64,000 bases of DNA from Domibacillus sp. PGB-M46 (GCF_022668875.1 NZ_JAKGCR010000001.1:1-64000); one strand, 5' to 3'. Shown: positions 26,666-39,649, counted from the stretch's first letter. The notes: a model not told the origin generated them from the letters alone. A program made the numbers and translations.

Positions 26666-27517
26666 TTAGGCTTTGCCGCTCGTGTTAAATTCTCTCATTT
26701 TCCCTTTTACAGCGTCCTTTACTGCTTCAATGGCAGGCAGTAAAACAAGACGCGGCTCGTATACATCCGGATTTCGGCTTAATGTTTCACGGACAGAGGC
26801 GGTCCATGCCTGGATGCTTTCTGTGTTTACATTAATTTTTGCGTGGCCAAGCTCTATGGCACGCTGAAGCTGGTGAAGCGGAATGCCGGAGCCGCCGTGC
26901 AGGACAAGCGGCACGTCCGTTTTCTCCGAAATTTCTTTCATTTCATCAAAGCCAAGCTGCGGCTCACCCTGATACGGGCCATGGACCGAACCAAGTGCCG
27001 CGGCCAGTGCATCAATGCCGGCTTCCTCAACGATTCGAATGCATTCATCCAGATCCGCATATTGAATACCACCGACCATGCCATCTTCCTGCCCGCCGAC
27101 TGTACCGACTTCTGCTTCAACTGTGGCTCCTTTTTCCTTTGCATACGCGACGACTTCCTTCGTCATCGCAATATTTTCATCGATTGGGCTGTGGGAGCCG
27201 TCGATCATGACAGACGTATAGCCTGCATCAATCGCCTTCTTACAGCGCTCAACGCTCATGCCGTGATCTAAATGAAGCGCAACTGGCACGGTAATATTTA
27301 ATTCCTCCATCAGTGCCTTGACCATCGCAGCAATCGTTGTGAAGCCGCCCAGGTAATCCACAAGCCGGTCGGATGAGGCCAAAATAATGGGCGCTCGTTC
27401 TTCTTCTGCTGCCTGCAAAAACGCCTGGGCAAATTCCAGTCCGTTAATATTGTACTGGCCGACGGCGTAGCCGCCCTGCTTTGCTTTTTGCAGCATGTCT
27501 TTCATTGATACTAACAT
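26666..27517 (-). CDS. iolJ: 2-deoxy-5-keto-gluconate-6-phosphate aldolase (class II)
   Basis: Splits 2-deoxy-5-keto-D-gluconate 6-phosphate into dihydroxyacetone phosphate and malonate semialdehyde, the aldol step of inositol breakdown. The 283-residue class II aldolase has the zinc-site motifs VALHLDHG (His, Asp, His), the central [14 protein letters not shown] and [10 protein letters not shown], then [10 protein letters not shown]. Class II fructose-bisphosphate aldolases share this pattern, so the assignment rests on its place as last gene of the iol operon, 4 bp after iolH. Confidence 0.9.
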   Translation of the reverse strand: MLVSMKDMLQKAKQGGYAVGQYNINGLEFAQAFLQAAEEERAPIILASSDRLVDYLGGFTTIAAMVKALMEELNITVPVALHLDHGMSVERCKKAIDAGYTSVMIDGSHSPIDENIAMTKEVVAYAKEKGATVEAEVGTVGGQEDGMVGGIQYADLDECIRIVEEAGIDALAAALGSVHGPYQGEPQLGFDEMKEISEKTDVPLVLHGGSGIPLHQLQRAIELGHAKINVNTESIQAWTASVRETLSRNPDVYEPRLVLLPAIEAVKDAVKGKMREFNTSGKA

Positions 27518-27521
27518 ACAA

Positions 27522-28400
27522 TCAGCCCTCGACTTTCTCCGTTAACCCAAGACCTTCTTTCATTTTTTGAAGCATAAGTCTACTTGACCAGTCCGCTTTG
27601 TCTTTCCAGGCAAATACAGCGTTTGTTGCGATGCCATCAAAGTTCATTTCTTTCAGCTTGCGGAAAATTGTATCGAAATCTACTTCTGCTTCACCGATGT
27701 TCAAATGCTGGTGAACCGTTGCTTCTACTGCCGGCGGGTTCACAATGTAGCGAAGGCCGTCTGATGCCATATGGTTAAATGTATCCGCAAATAAAACGTG
27801 CGTCAGGCGGTCGCCTGCTGAATCAAACATTGGCGCGATATCGCCTTTACCGTTGTCATAGTAGAACGTGTGAGCTGTAGAGTATACAAGATTAATCCAG
27901 TCTTTATCCAATGCACGGATCATATCCATCGCACCGTCATGTGTTTCAATGAAATCATATGGATGCGCTTGAAGGTTCAATTTAATGCCTTCGCGTTCAA
28001 AGATTGGCAGCAATTCATCCATAGAACGGATAAACTGCTCTTCACATACAACCGGATTGAATTTAGATCCATTGAATTCACTGTTCATTAAATCTACTTC
28101 CAATTCAACGGCTACCTCGATGGCACGTTTCCAGTTGCGTACGGCTGCCTGGCGGCGGTCTTCGTCTGGGCCTGCCCAGTAGTAAAGAGGAAGAAGAGAA
28201 GAAATCTGAACGCCTGCATCACGGCAGTAGCGTTTTAAGTTTTTAATTTTTGCACTGTCTACTTTAGGGTACTTGTAGAAGGGGCAGAAATCCTCGCGCG
28301 GTGAAAGCTCAATGTAGTCATAGCCAAGCTCCGCTGTTTTATCTACCATTTCTCTTAAAGAAAGATCGGCATACATCGTTGGATCAAGTGCTAGTTTCAT
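27522..28400 (-). CDS. iolH: IolH-like sugar phosphate isomerase/epimerase
   Basis: A 292-residue TIM-barrel of the xylose-isomerase-like superfamily. The start [18 protein letters not shown] and [14 protein letters not shown] agree with IolH of B. subtilis (289 residues). Its exact reaction in inositol catabolism is not settled. It lies between iolG and iolJ, as in B. subtilis where iolI intervenes. Here no iolI is present, so IolH may cover part of that activity. Confidence 0.87.
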   Translation of the reverse strand: MKLALDPTMYADLSLREMVDKTAELGYDYIELSPREDFCPFYKYPKVDSAKIKNLKRYCRDAGVQISSLLPLYYWAGPDEDRRQAAVRNWKRAIEVAVELEVDLMNSEFNGSKFNPVVCEEQFIRSMDELLPIFEREGIKLNLQAHPYDFIETHDGAMDMIRALDKDWINLVYSTAHTFYYDNGKGDIAPMFDSAGDRLTHVLFADTFNHMASDGLRYIVNPPAVEATVHQHLNIGEAEVDFDTIFRKLKEMNFDGIATNAVFAWKDKADWSSRLMLQKMKEGLGLTEKVEG

Positions 28401-28458
28401 TTCAAATTCCTCCTATTTATCTATCATCGTTACGGAGCCGGCCAAGCCGGCACCATTG

Positions 28459-30955
<2,497 letters not shown>

Positions 30956-30972
30956 TGTTCATGCACCTCTTT

Positions 30973-31866
30973 TTATTTCTCCACGCGTGCAAGCAATGAT
31001 TCGTCCAAATACCTTCGGGCGATCAATGCATACTCAAGCGGGTGGGCAATCGCTGGGTCCTGTTCTGCTTCAATGACGATCCAGCCTTTGTATCCATGCT
31101 CTTCAAGAAAGCGGAAAGGCTTTCTAAAATCAATGCATCCGTCTCCTGGCACTGTAAACATTCCAGCTAAAAACGATTCTCTAAATGATTTTCCTGGCTG
31201 TTTGCATTCGTCCATTACCGACTCTCTAACATCTTTGAAGTGAACATGTTTAATACGATTCATATGTTTTTCAAGAAGTGTCATATAATCGCCATCTGAA
31301 GCAAAAATATGGCCTGTATCATATAGAAGGTGGACATGGTTTGAGTCTGTTCCTTCCATTAAACGGTCAACTTCTTCCAGTGTCTGCACACCGGTTCCCA
31401 TATGATGATGGAAGACAAGCTTTAAACCATAGCTGTCAGCAATTTTTCCAAGTTCATCCAGCCCGTCGCAAAGGATGTTCCATTCTTCATCGCTAAAGTA
31501 AGGCTTTTCGGCAAAAACATTTTTATCAAGACCCTGTATGCTGTATGTTTGTTCGGAAACCACTGCAACCGCTGCTTCCACTTCTTTTAAATACGCACAG
31601 TGGGCATGAAATTCCTGTGACGCTTTTTCAATGCCATCACGAATGATAAAGCTTGAAAACCACTGGCCCGCAATTTTTAAGTTACGCAATGCCAGTTCCT
31701 TTTTTAAAACGGCAGGTTCAGGGAAGAAGCCGCCGACTTCTGTCCCTTGAAATCCTGCTACAACGATGTCGCTTAATAAATGAGATAGTGTATTTTCAGC
31801 GCCGATTTCTGGAATGTCATCGTTGCGCCAGCCAATTGGAGCAATGCCCCATAAAATATCCTGCAT
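30973..31866 (-). CDS. iolE: Inosose dehydratase
   Basis: Dehydrates 2-keto-myo-inositol to 3D-trihydroxycyclohexane-1,2-dione, the second step. A 297-residue TIM-barrel of the xylose isomerase-like family. The start [19 protein letters not shown] and [11 protein letters not shown] are characteristic of IolE. Metal ligands are suggested by [19 protein letters not shown] and VHFKDVR. It lies 17 bp after iolD. Confidence 0.95.
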   Translation of the reverse strand: MQDILWGIAPIGWRNDDIPEIGAENTLSHLLSDIVVAGFQGTEVGGFFPEPAVLKKELALRNLKIAGQWFSSFIIRDGIEKASQEFHAHCAYLKEVEAAVAVVSEQTYSIQGLDKNVFAEKPYFSDEEWNILCDGLDELGKIADSYGLKLVFHHHMGTGVQTLEEVDRLMEGTDSNHVHLLYDTGHIFASDGDYMTLLEKHMNRIKHVHFKDVRESVMDECKQPGKSFRESFLAGMFTVPGDGCIDFRKPFRFLEEHGYKGWIVIEAEQDPAIAHPLEYALIARRYLDESLLARVEK

Positions 31867-31883
31867 GATGTGCGGACCTCCTA

Positions 31884-33794
31884 TTAATACATCTTCGCCG
31901 TTTCTAGTTTTTCCGCTCTTGCGGCATAGGCTTTTTGAACGCTTTCAGACTCGGATACTTCAGCGACGCCCACGTTCCACCAGCCATCATAGCCATCCGA
32001 CATTGTTTTCGGAAGCACTTTCATATCAATCAAAGTGGAAACGGACTGCTTTTTCGCATCTTCAAGCGCAGCTTTCAATTCTTCTACTGTGTTGGCTTTG
32101 TATGATTTTGCTCCGTAGGCTTCTGCCAATTTCGCGTAATCGATGTTCATAATCTTGTTGTCGTGTGTACGGAACTCACAGAAGTATGAGCCGCTTCCAT
32201 TATCCATTTGCAGGTTATTAATACATCCGTAGCCAGAGTTATCAAACAAGAGAATATTGATTTTTTTATCGTACTGAAGCGCTGTTACAAGTTCTGTGTG
32301 AAGCATAAGGAAGCTGCCATCTCCAACGGCTGCGTATACTTCACGGTCCGGGTGAGCGAGTTTTGCACCCAGTGCGCCGGCCACTTCATATCCCATACAG
32401 GAATATCCGTATTCCAGGTGGTAAGTGTTCGGTACATCAGAATGCCATAAGCGCTGCAGGTCGCCTGGAAGGGATCCGGCTGAACCGATAACGATGCTGT
32501 TTGGTGCGACTGCTTCATTGGCAGCGACCAAAGCGGCTGTTTGTGTGAATTCAGTCTCCAGTACATCGGCATATTCATTCAGTGTTTCCTGAGAAAATTG
32601 ATCCTTGATTTCCGGCGTGAAGTTTTCACGGTTAAATGTTACGTTCGCCAGACGGTCACGTTCCGTCAGCCATTCTTCTTTCCATGCTGAAAGCAGGCCG
32701 CCAAATGCGGTTTCGTAGTCTCCCAAAAGAGGTGCCAGCTGCTCAAGCGCCGTTTTTGCATCCGCGACAACCTGGAATCCATCCATCTTGTAAGCCTGAA
32801 GGCGGCTGACATTGATATTTAAGAATGACGTTTTGTCAAAATCAAACTGTGTTTTGGATGATGTTGTAAAATCTGTGTAGCGTGTGCCGACACCGATTAC
32901 AAGGTCTGTATCGCGCGCCACTTTGTTTGCAGCCGACGTACCAAGAATACCTACGCCGCCCAGGTTATTTGGAAATGAAACTTCCACTGTTGATTTTCCG
33001 GCCTGTGTTTCTACAAGCGGAATATTATGCTTTTCGGAAATTTGTTTTAAAATGTCGCGTGCACCTGAATAACGGGCACCGCCGCCCACAATAATGACAG
33101 GCTTTTTGCTTGCTTTGATCCGCTCTGCCGCGCCTTGAATCTCGCGTTCTACCGCTGGCTTGCGATCCAAATAATGAACACGCTTTTCGAAGAAACGCTC
33201 GTCGTAATCAAACGCTTCCCCTTCCACATCCTGTGCGATGCAGATGGTCGCCGGGCCCGCTTTGGCCGGGTCGGTCATCACTTCAAATGCACGGATCAGT
33301 GCGGACATTAACTGTTCCGGGCGTGTGACGCGGTCCCAGTAGCGGGAAACTGCCATAAACGCTTCGTTTGTGGTTACCGCTGTGCTGTGTTCATGCTCCA
33401 GCTGCTGAAGCACCGGGTCAGGCTGGCGCGTCGCAAAGGTATCCGCCGGCAGCAAAAGAACCGGAATGTTGTTCGCAAACGCGGTTCCCGCTGCTGCGAT
33501 CAAGTTTGCCGAACCCGGGCCGGCAGATGTCGTGACCGCATAAATTTTGCGGCGGAGCATTTCGCGGCTGTAGGCGATTGCCGCCTGCGCCATGCCCTGC
33601 TCATTCTTCCCCTGGTAGACTTTCAAACGGCCTGCATCCTCTTCAAGCGCCTGGCCAATTCCAAGTACGTTTCCGTGACCGAAAATGTTGAAGATGCCTT
33701 CAACGAAAGGCGTTTCTTCGCCATCAACGTGAATGTACTGCTGATTTAAAAATTTAATTAACGCTTGCGCGGTTGTTAATCGAATGGTTCCCAT
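31884..33794 (-). CDS. iolD: 3D-(3,5/4)-trihydroxycyclohexane-1,2-dione acylhydrolase
   Basis: ThDP-dependent ring-opening enzyme giving 5-deoxy-glucuronate. The 636 residues show the three ThDP-enzyme domains: Pyr domain with [21 protein letters not shown] and the catalytic Glu, central domain, and PP domain with the ThDP motif [17 protein letters not shown]...[15 protein letters not shown]. Length and motifs fit IolD exactly. It follows iolC in the cluster. Confidence 0.96.
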   Translation of the reverse strand: MGTIRLTTAQALIKFLNQQYIHVDGEETPFVEGIFNIFGHGNVLGIGQALEEDAGRLKVYQGKNEQGMAQAAIAYSREMLRRKIYAVTTSAGPGSANLIAAAGTAFANNIPVLLLPADTFATRQPDPVLQQLEHEHSTAVTTNEAFMAVSRYWDRVTRPEQLMSALIRAFEVMTDPAKAGPATICIAQDVEGEAFDYDERFFEKRVHYLDRKPAVEREIQGAAERIKASKKPVIIVGGGARYSGARDILKQISEKHNIPLVETQAGKSTVEVSFPNNLGGVGILGTSAANKVARDTDLVIGVGTRYTDFTTSSKTQFDFDKTSFLNINVSRLQAYKMDGFQVVADAKTALEQLAPLLGDYETAFGGLLSAWKEEWLTERDRLANVTFNRENFTPEIKDQFSQETLNEYADVLETEFTQTAALVAANEAVAPNSIVIGSAGSLPGDLQRLWHSDVPNTYHLEYGYSCMGYEVAGALGAKLAHPDREVYAAVGDGSFLMLHTELVTALQYDKKINILLFDNSGYGCINNLQMDNGSGSYFCEFRTHDNKIMNIDYAKLAEAYGAKSYKANTVEELKAALEDAKKQSVSTLIDMKVLPKTMSDGYDGWWNVGVAEVSESESVQKAYAARAEKLETAKMY

Positions 33795-33823
33795 CCCTTA
33801 TTCACCTCTTAACGAATCATTTT

Positions 33824-34807
33824 TTATGCGTATACAGCAGATTCAATCAGCTGCTCAATCTCAGAAACAATGGGCATCGCATCCGACGAGCTGTGCTTGC
33901 TGACTACAATCGATGCAGAAGCACTGCCATACTTCAAAGCCGTTTCAATGTCTTTCCCGCTGACAAGTGCGTAAAGGAAGGCGGATGCGTAGGAGTCACC
34001 TGCACCGAATGTTTTCAGTACGTTTGTTTTGTACGCCTGCGCGCGGAATACTTCTCCCGATTTTGCATACGCGTATGACCCTTCTACTCCATGCTTGATC
34101 ACAACAAGATCGGCTGAATGCTTGAATAGGTTTTGAATCGTTTCGTTGTTGTCGCCGCCCTGGATGTTTTCCATTACATCAAACTCATCTCGCGTGCCGA
34201 TGACGATATCGGACTGTTCAGCAACAAGCGAGTAATAAACGGCTGTTTCTTCCGGCGACTGCCATGTATATGGACGGTAGTCAAGTTCAAAGACAATTTT
34301 CACGCTGTGCTTTTTCGCCAGGCTGACCGATTTCAAAACGGCTTCGCGTGACGGGCTTTTTGCCAGCGCTGTACCGGAAACAAGCAGGATCTTCGCTTTT
34401 TGAATGTAGTCTTCGCTTACTTCAGATGGCTCAAGGTATAAATCTGCTACATCATCACGGTACATCAAGATGCTGCACTCATCCGGGCTTAAAATTTCAG
34501 TGAAGGCAAGACCTGTTTTATGCCCTTCTTTGTCTGTCACCATATTGGATGTATCCACGCCGACTTCACGCATGTATTTTTCAATGAATCTACCGTGCTG
34601 GTCATCGGCAAGCTTGCCGATAAAGCCGACTTTCAAGCCAAGCTTCGCGCTGCCGATGGCCACGTTTGCCGGTGAGCCGCCAACGTATTTCGTAAACGTC
34701 ATCGTCTCTTCCATCGGCATGTTGTATTCGTTTGCATTTAAGTCGATGCAGGCACGCCCAATGGCGATTACATCAAGTTCTTTTTCATTATTGAATGTAT
34801 AGTTCAT
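33824..34807 (-). CDS. iolC: 5-dehydro-2-deoxygluconokinase
   Basis: Phosphorylates 2-deoxy-5-keto-gluconate before the aldolase step. A 327-residue PfkB/ribokinase-family kinase: DVIAIGRACIDLN near the start, KYVGGSPANVAIGSAKLG (PfkB signature 1), and the catalytic TFGAGDSYASAFLYAL (signature 2, with the GAGD anion hole and Asp). Lies between iolB and iolD. Confidence 0.95.
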   Translation of the reverse strand: MNYTFNNEKELDVIAIGRACIDLNANEYNMPMEETMTFTKYVGGSPANVAIGSAKLGLKVGFIGKLADDQHGRFIEKYMREVGVDTSNMVTDKEGHKTGLAFTEILSPDECSILMYRDDVADLYLEPSEVSEDYIQKAKILLVSGTALAKSPSREAVLKSVSLAKKHSVKIVFELDYRPYTWQSPEETAVYYSLVAEQSDIVIGTRDEFDVMENIQGGDNNETIQNLFKHSADLVVIKHGVEGSYAYAKSGEVFRAQAYKTNVLKTFGAGDSYASAFLYALVSGKDIETALKYGSASASIVVSKHSSSDAMPIVSEIEQLIESAVYA

Positions 34808-34833
34808 TCGGTTTCACCGCTCCTTTAATTGGG

Positions 34834-35649
34834 TTAACGTTTTAAAATCCACTCATGGTCTGGATCATTATGAAATTTCCAAATACGTGTCGGGCCGGCC
34901 ATCACATTTAAGTAATAAGACTCATAGCCATCCGGTACGCCGACTGGATGATAGCCTGCTGGCACCAGCACAACATCGCTGTTTTCAACGGTCATCGTTT
35001 CATCAATGGACCGGTCATCGGTATACACACGCTGGAACACAAAGCCCTGCGGCGGATTCATTTCATGATAGTAGGATTCTTCTAGGAATGACTCATCCGG
35101 CAGGTTGTCCTGGTCATGTTTGTGCGGCGGGTAGCTCGACCAGTTTCCGCTTTCTGTATACACTTCTACGACAAGCAGACTGTTTGCGCGCGGGTCGGAA
35201 TCCGGCAGGATATTGTGAACCATCCGTTTATTGCTTAAAATACCTCGGTTTTCAATGCCGACCTCCGAGGCTTTAATGAGTACAGTCGGCAGCTGCTCCT
35301 GGGAAGGGGAATAGCATAGTGCTACCCGGGCAGCCGTTGCGCCTTCTACGTGGAATGTTTTGTCGTTGGAAACATACACACTGTCTGTCGGCACTTTTTC
35401 GAAGACATTTTCACGCGTGCCAAGGTTACGGAATTCTTCGCTTCCTTCGGTGACGTGAATCTTGCCTGTCAGGGCGACAATGCAGCATTCTGTTTTATTT
35501 AATGATTCAGTGTAAGTGGCGCCGGGAGCCAGATCAATGACTTTAAATCCGACATATTCGAGGGGGGAGTTTTCTTTTGTGACGTCATGTACGAGTGTGA
35601 CGCCTTCTGACTGTTCGTTTTTCATTGGTTTTTGAAGCAAGCGGCTCAT
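34834..35649 (-). CDS. iolB: 5-deoxy-glucuronate isomerase
   Basis: Isomerises 5-deoxy-glucuronate to 2-deoxy-5-keto-gluconate. A cupin-fold protein of about 271 residues with SSYPPHKHDQDN and EESYYHEMNPPQGF carrying the metal-site histidines and glutamates, and VLVPAGYHPVGVPDGY. I moved the start to ATG 35649, with AGGAGGT seven bases upstream; the longer frame lacks a site. Lies between iolA and iolC. Confidence 0.95.
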   Translation of the reverse strand: MSRLLQKPMKNEQSEGVTLVHDVTKENSPLEYVGFKVIDLAPGATYTESLNKTECCIVALTGKIHVTEGSEEFRNLGTRENVFEKVPTDSVYVSNDKTFHVEGATAARVALCYSPSQEQLPTVLIKASEVGIENRGILSNKRMVHNILPDSDPRANSLLVVEVYTESGNWSSYPPHKHDQDNLPDESFLEESYYHEMNPPQGFVFQRVYTDDRSIDETMTVENSDVVLVPAGYHPVGVPDGYESYYLNVMAGPTRIWKFHNDPDHEWILKR

Positions 35650-35725
35650 GTTATGTACCTCCTGATTTTTTCTTGAATAGCCTGCTGCCCGGGTTGAGCC
35701 GGACAGCCAGGACAAATTCAAGATA

Positions 35726-37195
35726 TTACTTCACGTAGCGTGCAGTGACCATTTTCTTGCGTGTAAAGAATTCAACTCCGTCTTTACCATTCGCATGAAG
35801 ATCGCCGTAGAATGAATTTTTGTAGCCTGAGAATGGGAAGAATGCCATCGGCGCCGGCACTCCAACGTTAATGCCCAGCATGCCTGCGTGAATCGTTTCA
35901 CGGAACTGGCGTACCGCTGCTGCACTGTCTGTGTACAGGCAGGCACCATTCGCAAGTGTAGAAGCGTTCGCTGTCTCCACACCTTCTGCCAGGTCTTTTA
36001 CGCGGACGACGGAAAGAACCGGCGCAAAGATTTCATCCTGCCAGATCGTCATCTCCTGTGTCACGTTGTCGAAGATCGTAGCGCCAAGGAAGTAGCCGTC
36101 ACCGCTCGCGGCTTCATCTTCGCGGCCGTCACGCACAAGTGTGGCACCCTGCTCGATACCCGCTTCAATATAACCGATTGTACGCTGTTTCGCATTTTCG
36201 CGGATGATTGGGCCAAGGAATACGCCATCATCTAAACCGTTGCCAATTTGAATGTTGTCGGCTGCTTCTTTTAGTTTTGCGATAAACTCATCGGCAATGC
36301 TTTCTTCTACTGCTACAACGGCTGCAGCCATGCAGCGCTCGCCCGCTGAACCAAAAGCGGCGGCTGTAACTTCTTTTGCGGCAAGATCAAGATTTGCATC
36401 TGCCAAAACGATGGAGTGGTTTTTCGCTCCTGCAAGCGCCTGTACACGTTTCAAGTTCGCTGCGCCTGTTTTGTATACGTATTCTGCCACTGGCTGTGAA
36501 CCGACAAAGGAAATGGCTTTTACTTCCGGGTGCTCAAGAAGGCCGTTTACGACATCATGCGCTCCGTTTACGATGTTCAGTACGCCGTCTGGAAGGCCGG
36601 CTTCTTTGAATAGATCGACTAATTTCGCTGCTAAAAGCGGCGTACGTTCAGACGGCTTCAGGACAAATGTGTTACCGCATGCGATTGCCAGCGGGTACAT
36701 CCAGCATGGAACCATCATTGGGAAGTTAAATGGTGTGATACCGCCAACAACGCCTACTGGATAACGGTACATGCCTGATTCGATATTTGTAGCGATGTCT
36801 GGAAGCTGGCTGCCCATCATCAGTGTCGGTGCACCGGCTGCGAATTCTACGCATTCAATTCCGCGCTGCACTTCACCCATGGCTTCTGACAAGCTTTTTC
36901 CGTTTTCAATCGTGATCAATTTCGCTAGCTCTTCCCAGTTATCCACAAGAAGCTGCTGATATTTGAAAAGAACGCGTGCACGCTTTGGAACAGCCGTCTG
37001 CGACCATGTTTTAAACGCTTCGCTTGCTGCCTGCACCGCACGGTCTACGTCTTCTTTTGTAGAAAGCGGCACCTGGGCAATTTCTTCGCCTGTTGCCGGA
37101 TTTACAACCGTTTCGGTCTGGCTGGACAGAGAATCCACCCATTCTCCATTTATGTAGTTTTGTAATGTTTTCACTTCTGAATTTACTGCTGACAT
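35726..37195 (-). CDS. iolA: Methylmalonate/malonate-semialdehyde dehydrogenase (CoA-acylating)
   Basis: Converts malonate semialdehyde, the last inositol intermediate, to acetyl-CoA with loss of CO2. The 489-residue aldehyde dehydrogenase has NAD-binding VLKPSERTP and [15 protein letters not shown], and the catalytic Cys in [16 protein letters not shown]. The GERCMA form is typical of CoA-acylating MmsA. First gene of the inositol operon with AGGAGG before the ATG; the promoter region with three operators lies directly upstream. Confidence 0.96.
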   Translation of the reverse strand: MSAVNSEVKTLQNYINGEWVDSLSSQTETVVNPATGEEIAQVPLSTKEDVDRAVQAASEAFKTWSQTAVPKRARVLFKYQQLLVDNWEELAKLITIENGKSLSEAMGEVQRGIECVEFAAGAPTLMMGSQLPDIATNIESGMYRYPVGVVGGITPFNFPMMVPCWMYPLAIACGNTFVLKPSERTPLLAAKLVDLFKEAGLPDGVLNIVNGAHDVVNGLLEHPEVKAISFVGSQPVAEYVYKTGAANLKRVQALAGAKNHSIVLADANLDLAAKEVTAAAFGSAGERCMAAAVVAVEESIADEFIAKLKEAADNIQIGNGLDDGVFLGPIIRENAKQRTIGYIEAGIEQGATLVRDGREDEAASGDGYFLGATIFDNVTQEMTIWQDEIFAPVLSVVRVKDLAEGVETANASTLANGACLYTDSAAAVRQFRETIHAGMLGINVGVPAPMAFFPFSGYKNSFYGDLHANGKDGVEFFTRKKMVTARYVK

Positions 37196-37269
37196 GTTTG
37201 ATTCCTCCTTGAAAAGTCGGTTTTAAAATAAACAAGAAGCTGGCCATCGGCTTAAAAGCAGCGTTTGAC

Positions 37270-37283
37270 TGAAATCGATTTCA
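37270..37283. promoter_or_regulatory. LacI/CcpA-type operator 1
   Basis: TGAAATCGATTTCA, a perfect 14-bp palindrome with the central CG of LacI-family operators, 75 bp before the iolA ATG, so downstream of the candidate promoter (roadblock position). Confidence 0.75.
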
Positions 37284-37361
37284 TCATGTTTCAAAAATAA
37301 GAACGCTGTTTTAAGAGACTCCTCCACTTAATATAGCGTTTTCATTACTGCCTTATTAATG

Positions 37362-37391
37362 ATCTTAGTATCCTTTACACTGCCTTATCAA
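37362..37391 (-). promoter_or_regulatory. Candidate iol promoter
   Basis: On the minus strand TTGATA (37391-37386) and TAAGAT (37367-37362) are 18 bp apart. Operator 2 ends 12 bp upstream of the -35. Plausible but not unique in this A/T-rich region. Confidence 0.45.
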
Positions 37392-37403
37392 GCAGCATGA
37401 TAC

Positions 37404-37427
37404 TGAAATCGATTTCAGTCGATTTCA
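37404..37427. promoter_or_regulatory. LacI/CcpA-type operator 2 with extra half-site
   Basis: The same palindrome at 37404-37417, extended to 16 bp (CTGAAATCGATTTCAG), followed directly by another half-site TCGATTTCA at 37419-37427. Confidence 0.75.
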
Positions 37428-37505
37428 CTGAAAACAGCTTATTGACGTTTTGATAGGATTATTAAGTAACTAATCCAGCGATCCTTACTAAATGAAAACG
37501 CTATT

Positions 37506-37519
37506 TGAAATCGATTTCA
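37506..37519. promoter_or_regulatory. LacI/CcpA-type operator 3
   Basis: A third exact copy of TGAAATCGATTTCA. The spacing between sites (134 and 102 bp) would allow looping by a tetramer or paired dimers. The sequence also satisfies the CcpA cre consensus, so it may serve catabolite repression. Confidence 0.75.
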
Positions 37520-37608
37520 TTTAGTTATTTCTGAACCTTCAAAACTTTATATTGAAAGTGTACAACACTCTTTTTGATTTGTAAACACTTTCAATGTAAT
37601 TTTTTTCG

Positions 37609-37643
37609 ATAAAAAATAAAGAACCCGACAAATGCTGTCAGGT
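37609..37643 (-). terminator. Terminator after the 136-aa membrane protein gene
   Basis: ACCTGACA and TGTCGGGT arms (one G-U) on the minus strand, followed by a T-rich tract, 16 bp past the stop. Confidence 0.82.
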
Positions 37644-37658
37644 CCGCATTTTCGTCCA

Positions 37659-38069
37659 TTATTTTTTTTGAAAAACAGATAGGATGGCATAAATCAACAC
37701 CATAATAAATCCTATTCCTGCTGCCAGAATAAATCCGTAAATTCCAACCATTCGGATCCAACCAATTGTGAATGTAAAAAAGATCCAAGCATACACGATG
37801 CCTCCTAAAACTAAAGCAAGCGGCCCATTGAACGGAAATAGGCGCCTCCACTTCCAAATAAGCAAAGCGGCTAAAGCGCCTAGTATGACAAGCCCCGCTG
37901 CTTGGTCCGGCCCGAAAAAAGGCAGCAGCCGTGACTGTTGAACATCTGCGTCAGCTGGGGATGGCTGGGCAAGTACTGTAAAAGTTGAAAAAATAGACCA
38001 GGCAGCTGCAATGGCAAATAGGGTAATCATCACCCAATTGATTTTTTGATAAAAAGACTTGTTTTGCAT
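37659..38069 (-). CDS. Hypothetical four-segment membrane protein
   Basis: A 136-residue protein with four hydrophobic segments (about residues 12-34, 55-71, 80-104 and 108-130) and short charged ends. No recognisable family or catalytic motif. A single-gene unit with its own terminator. Function unknown. Confidence 0.65.
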   Translation of the reverse strand: MQNKSFYQKINWVMITLFAIAAAWSIFSTFTVLAQPSPADADVQQSRLLPFFGPDQAAGLVILGALAALLIWKWRRLFPFNGPLALVLGGIVYAWIFFTFTIGWIRMVGIYGFILAAGIGFIMVLIYAILSVFQKK

Positions 38070-38594
38070 ATTATGACTCCTTTTTGTACTATACAGGCTC
38101 CAGCCATTTTAAGTTAAATGAGATATTGGCCTCTTTTAAAAACGGCTGGATATGAGACAAGCTGGCTCTTACTCTTTGCAGCAGCATATGACTTTCCAGC
38201 CGCCTCTTTCATTATCTCATAAAAAGTGCTACTCAAGTATGTAAAGGATCGAGCACCAATGATTTGAATTGGTTTTCCGGCGGCCCCTCCACCCGTTTCT
38301 CCTCAGCTCGCCGGCTAACAGCTGTTTAAACCAACAAGAGCAATTGAACGATGTTCAGCTGCGGCCAGCTGCTTCGCTCCTTTTTCCGCTCTTCGCTTTG
38401 CTTCTTTATATGATTCGCAATGCCGGCTATATCCCGCTAACCACTCTGTTCTCAGTAAAAATGTCCATACAGCAGGCGGCAGCTTTAAATAAGAAATAAG
38501 CCAAGATTACAGCAGACAGGCCGTCCCATCCTCAGCTGTTTCTTCCTTTGTTCTGCCCTTCATTAAATTGATTTTCATTTGAGCTGGATTGGGG
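38070..38594. other. Intergenic region without identifiable genes
   Basis: About 520 bp, G/C-rich in parts (38270-38420). On the minus strand, stretches look like weakly protein-like frames broken by stops, possibly gene debris. No promoter, RNA or intact gene can be supported. Confidence 0.4.
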
Positions 38595-38604
38595 TATAAT
38601 TGGT

Positions 38605-38750
38605 ATGTAAAGAAACATATTAAAAAAAGACCCCTGGTGCGGCAAACACCAGCGGCCTTGCGCAGAATTCCCTTCAAGGGGGATCAGCAAATGAAAGTGA
38701 AAGGTAATCCACTCCCCTGCTTGTCGGCTCAAGGGTGGATTACTTTTTTT
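38605..38750 (+). ncRNA. Candidate antisense antitoxin RNA (type I TA)
   Basis: A plus-strand RNA of about 145 bases. It would start after the TATAAT at 38595-38600, contains a small hairpin (CTGGTG/CACCAG), and ends at the terminator 38703-38748, overlapping the 3' end of the toxin gene on the other strand. This matches type I antitoxins such as RatA and SR4, which base-pair with the 3' part of the toxin mRNA. Inferred from layout. Confidence 0.65.
38703..38748. terminator. Shared bidirectional terminator of toxin and antisense RNA
   Basis: GTAATCCA/TGGATTAC with inner CCCT/AGGG and a T7 run on the plus strand. The toxin stop codon lies in the stem. Confidence 0.85.
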
Positions 38751-38823
38751 GTGTTAATGAGATGATTGAAACAACGAGACTAGCGAAGGCAATCATCAGC
38801 ATCAGCGATTGAAAAGTCGTCAT
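38740..38823 (-). CDS. Holin-like type I toxin peptide
   Basis: A 27-residue peptide beginning MTTFQSLMLMIAFASL and ending in SLTQKK. A single hydrophobic segment after the MTTFQ/MSTFQ-like start is characteristic of the Hol-Tox / BsrG-TxpA-like membrane toxins of Bacillus. GGGGGGTG lies six bases before the ATG. The mRNA would start after an extended -10 (TGCTATAAT, 38958-38950) and run about 240 bases. Its 5' end (38928-38917) is perfectly complementary over 12 bases to its 3' end (38739-38728), as in known type I toxin mRNAs where such pairing hides the ribosome binding site. Confidence 0.78.
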   Translation of the reverse strand: MTTFQSLMLMIAFASLVVSIISLTQKK

Positions 38824-39199
38824 AGGCAGCACCCCCCGGGCCTGCGCAGGGCAGGTAGTGCAGACATTGCCCCAGGAATCGGCGCTCTTTGTCTGCAAGC
38901 CGATTAAAGAATGCTGTCCACCCTTGAGACACAATTCCAACGCACTTTTATTATAGCATAGAGCTGGTAAATATAGATAACGAAAACGGAACATTAGTTC
39001 TTTTTTAGTAGATTTTTCTATTCTTTAAGCATTCCAGGCTTCCAAACCTCACTGCTGCCTCTGCCACTGTCTCTTTTTCTTTTTTGTTTCTCAGCCTTTA
39101 CAATGTCATTTCAATTCGGTTAAAAGGTTTAAAAATCCGGTTAAGCGGCCCAAAACAAGGTACTAAAAAGATAAAGATATCACTGAAGGAGGCAGCATA
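38824..39199. other. Toxin leader and upstream region of the secreted-protein gene
   Basis: 38824-38958 is the toxin mRNA leader and promoter. 38960-39199 is A/T-rich upstream sequence of the next gene with AAGGAGG before its ATG; I could not pick a promoter. Confidence 0.5.
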
Positions 39200-39649
39200 A
39201 TGAAACGTTCATTTATTAAAGCGGCAACACCAGCTCTTGCGGTCGGTCTTGCTTTCTCCGCTCAAGCCGCAACAGCCAGTGCTTCTGTTTCTACCCATAC
39301 TGAAACGCAATCGCTAAAAACCGTCCAAGGTCAAATTACAGTCATAGATAAAAAGCTCGAAGATATTCATGCGGATTTGGCGAAAGAACGAGTGATTTCA
39401 GAAGAAACCCGTGTCCGCTCACTCAGCCGGTTGAATTCTCTTCTTTACCAAACGAATACCGCTTCACAAAAAGTAAATGCGTTGGCCCAGCAGCTTGGCG
39501 GCGGTACTATCCAGACGACGGATGCAGAGACAAAGCTGAATACTGCCGCTGCACGCATTCTTGAAGTGCGTGACGCCTTGTTTATTCCGGACAGAGATGA
39601 CCTGGCTAACACAGAAGATGTACCCGAAGAAGTTATGGATGGAAACTAG
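39200..39649 (+). CDS. Secreted hypothetical protein
   Basis: A 149-residue protein with a Sec signal peptide (MKRSFIK, hydrophobic stretch, cleavage after a SAQA or ASAS motif near residue 23-29). The mature part is mostly helical with coiled-coil character (TVIDKKLEDIHADLAKE) and an acidic tail. No domain recognised. GAAGGAGG precedes the ATG and a terminator follows. Function unknown; extracytoplasmic location is well supported. Confidence 0.75.
   Translation: MKRSFIKAATPALAVGLAFSAQAATASASVSTHTETQSLKTVQGQITVIDKKLEDIHADLAKERVISEETRVRSLSRLNSLLYQTNTASQKVNALAQQLGGGTIQTTDAETKLNTAAARILEVRDALFIPDRDDLANTEDVPEEVMDGN

Larger units (their letters stand above)
37196..37658. other. iol operon control region
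   Basis: A 463-bp region with three TGAAATCGATTTCA palindromes, a candidate promoter, several loose AACGCT-type elements (37301, 37337, 37498), and the terminator of the neighbouring gene. No coding sequence. Confidence 0.75.
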
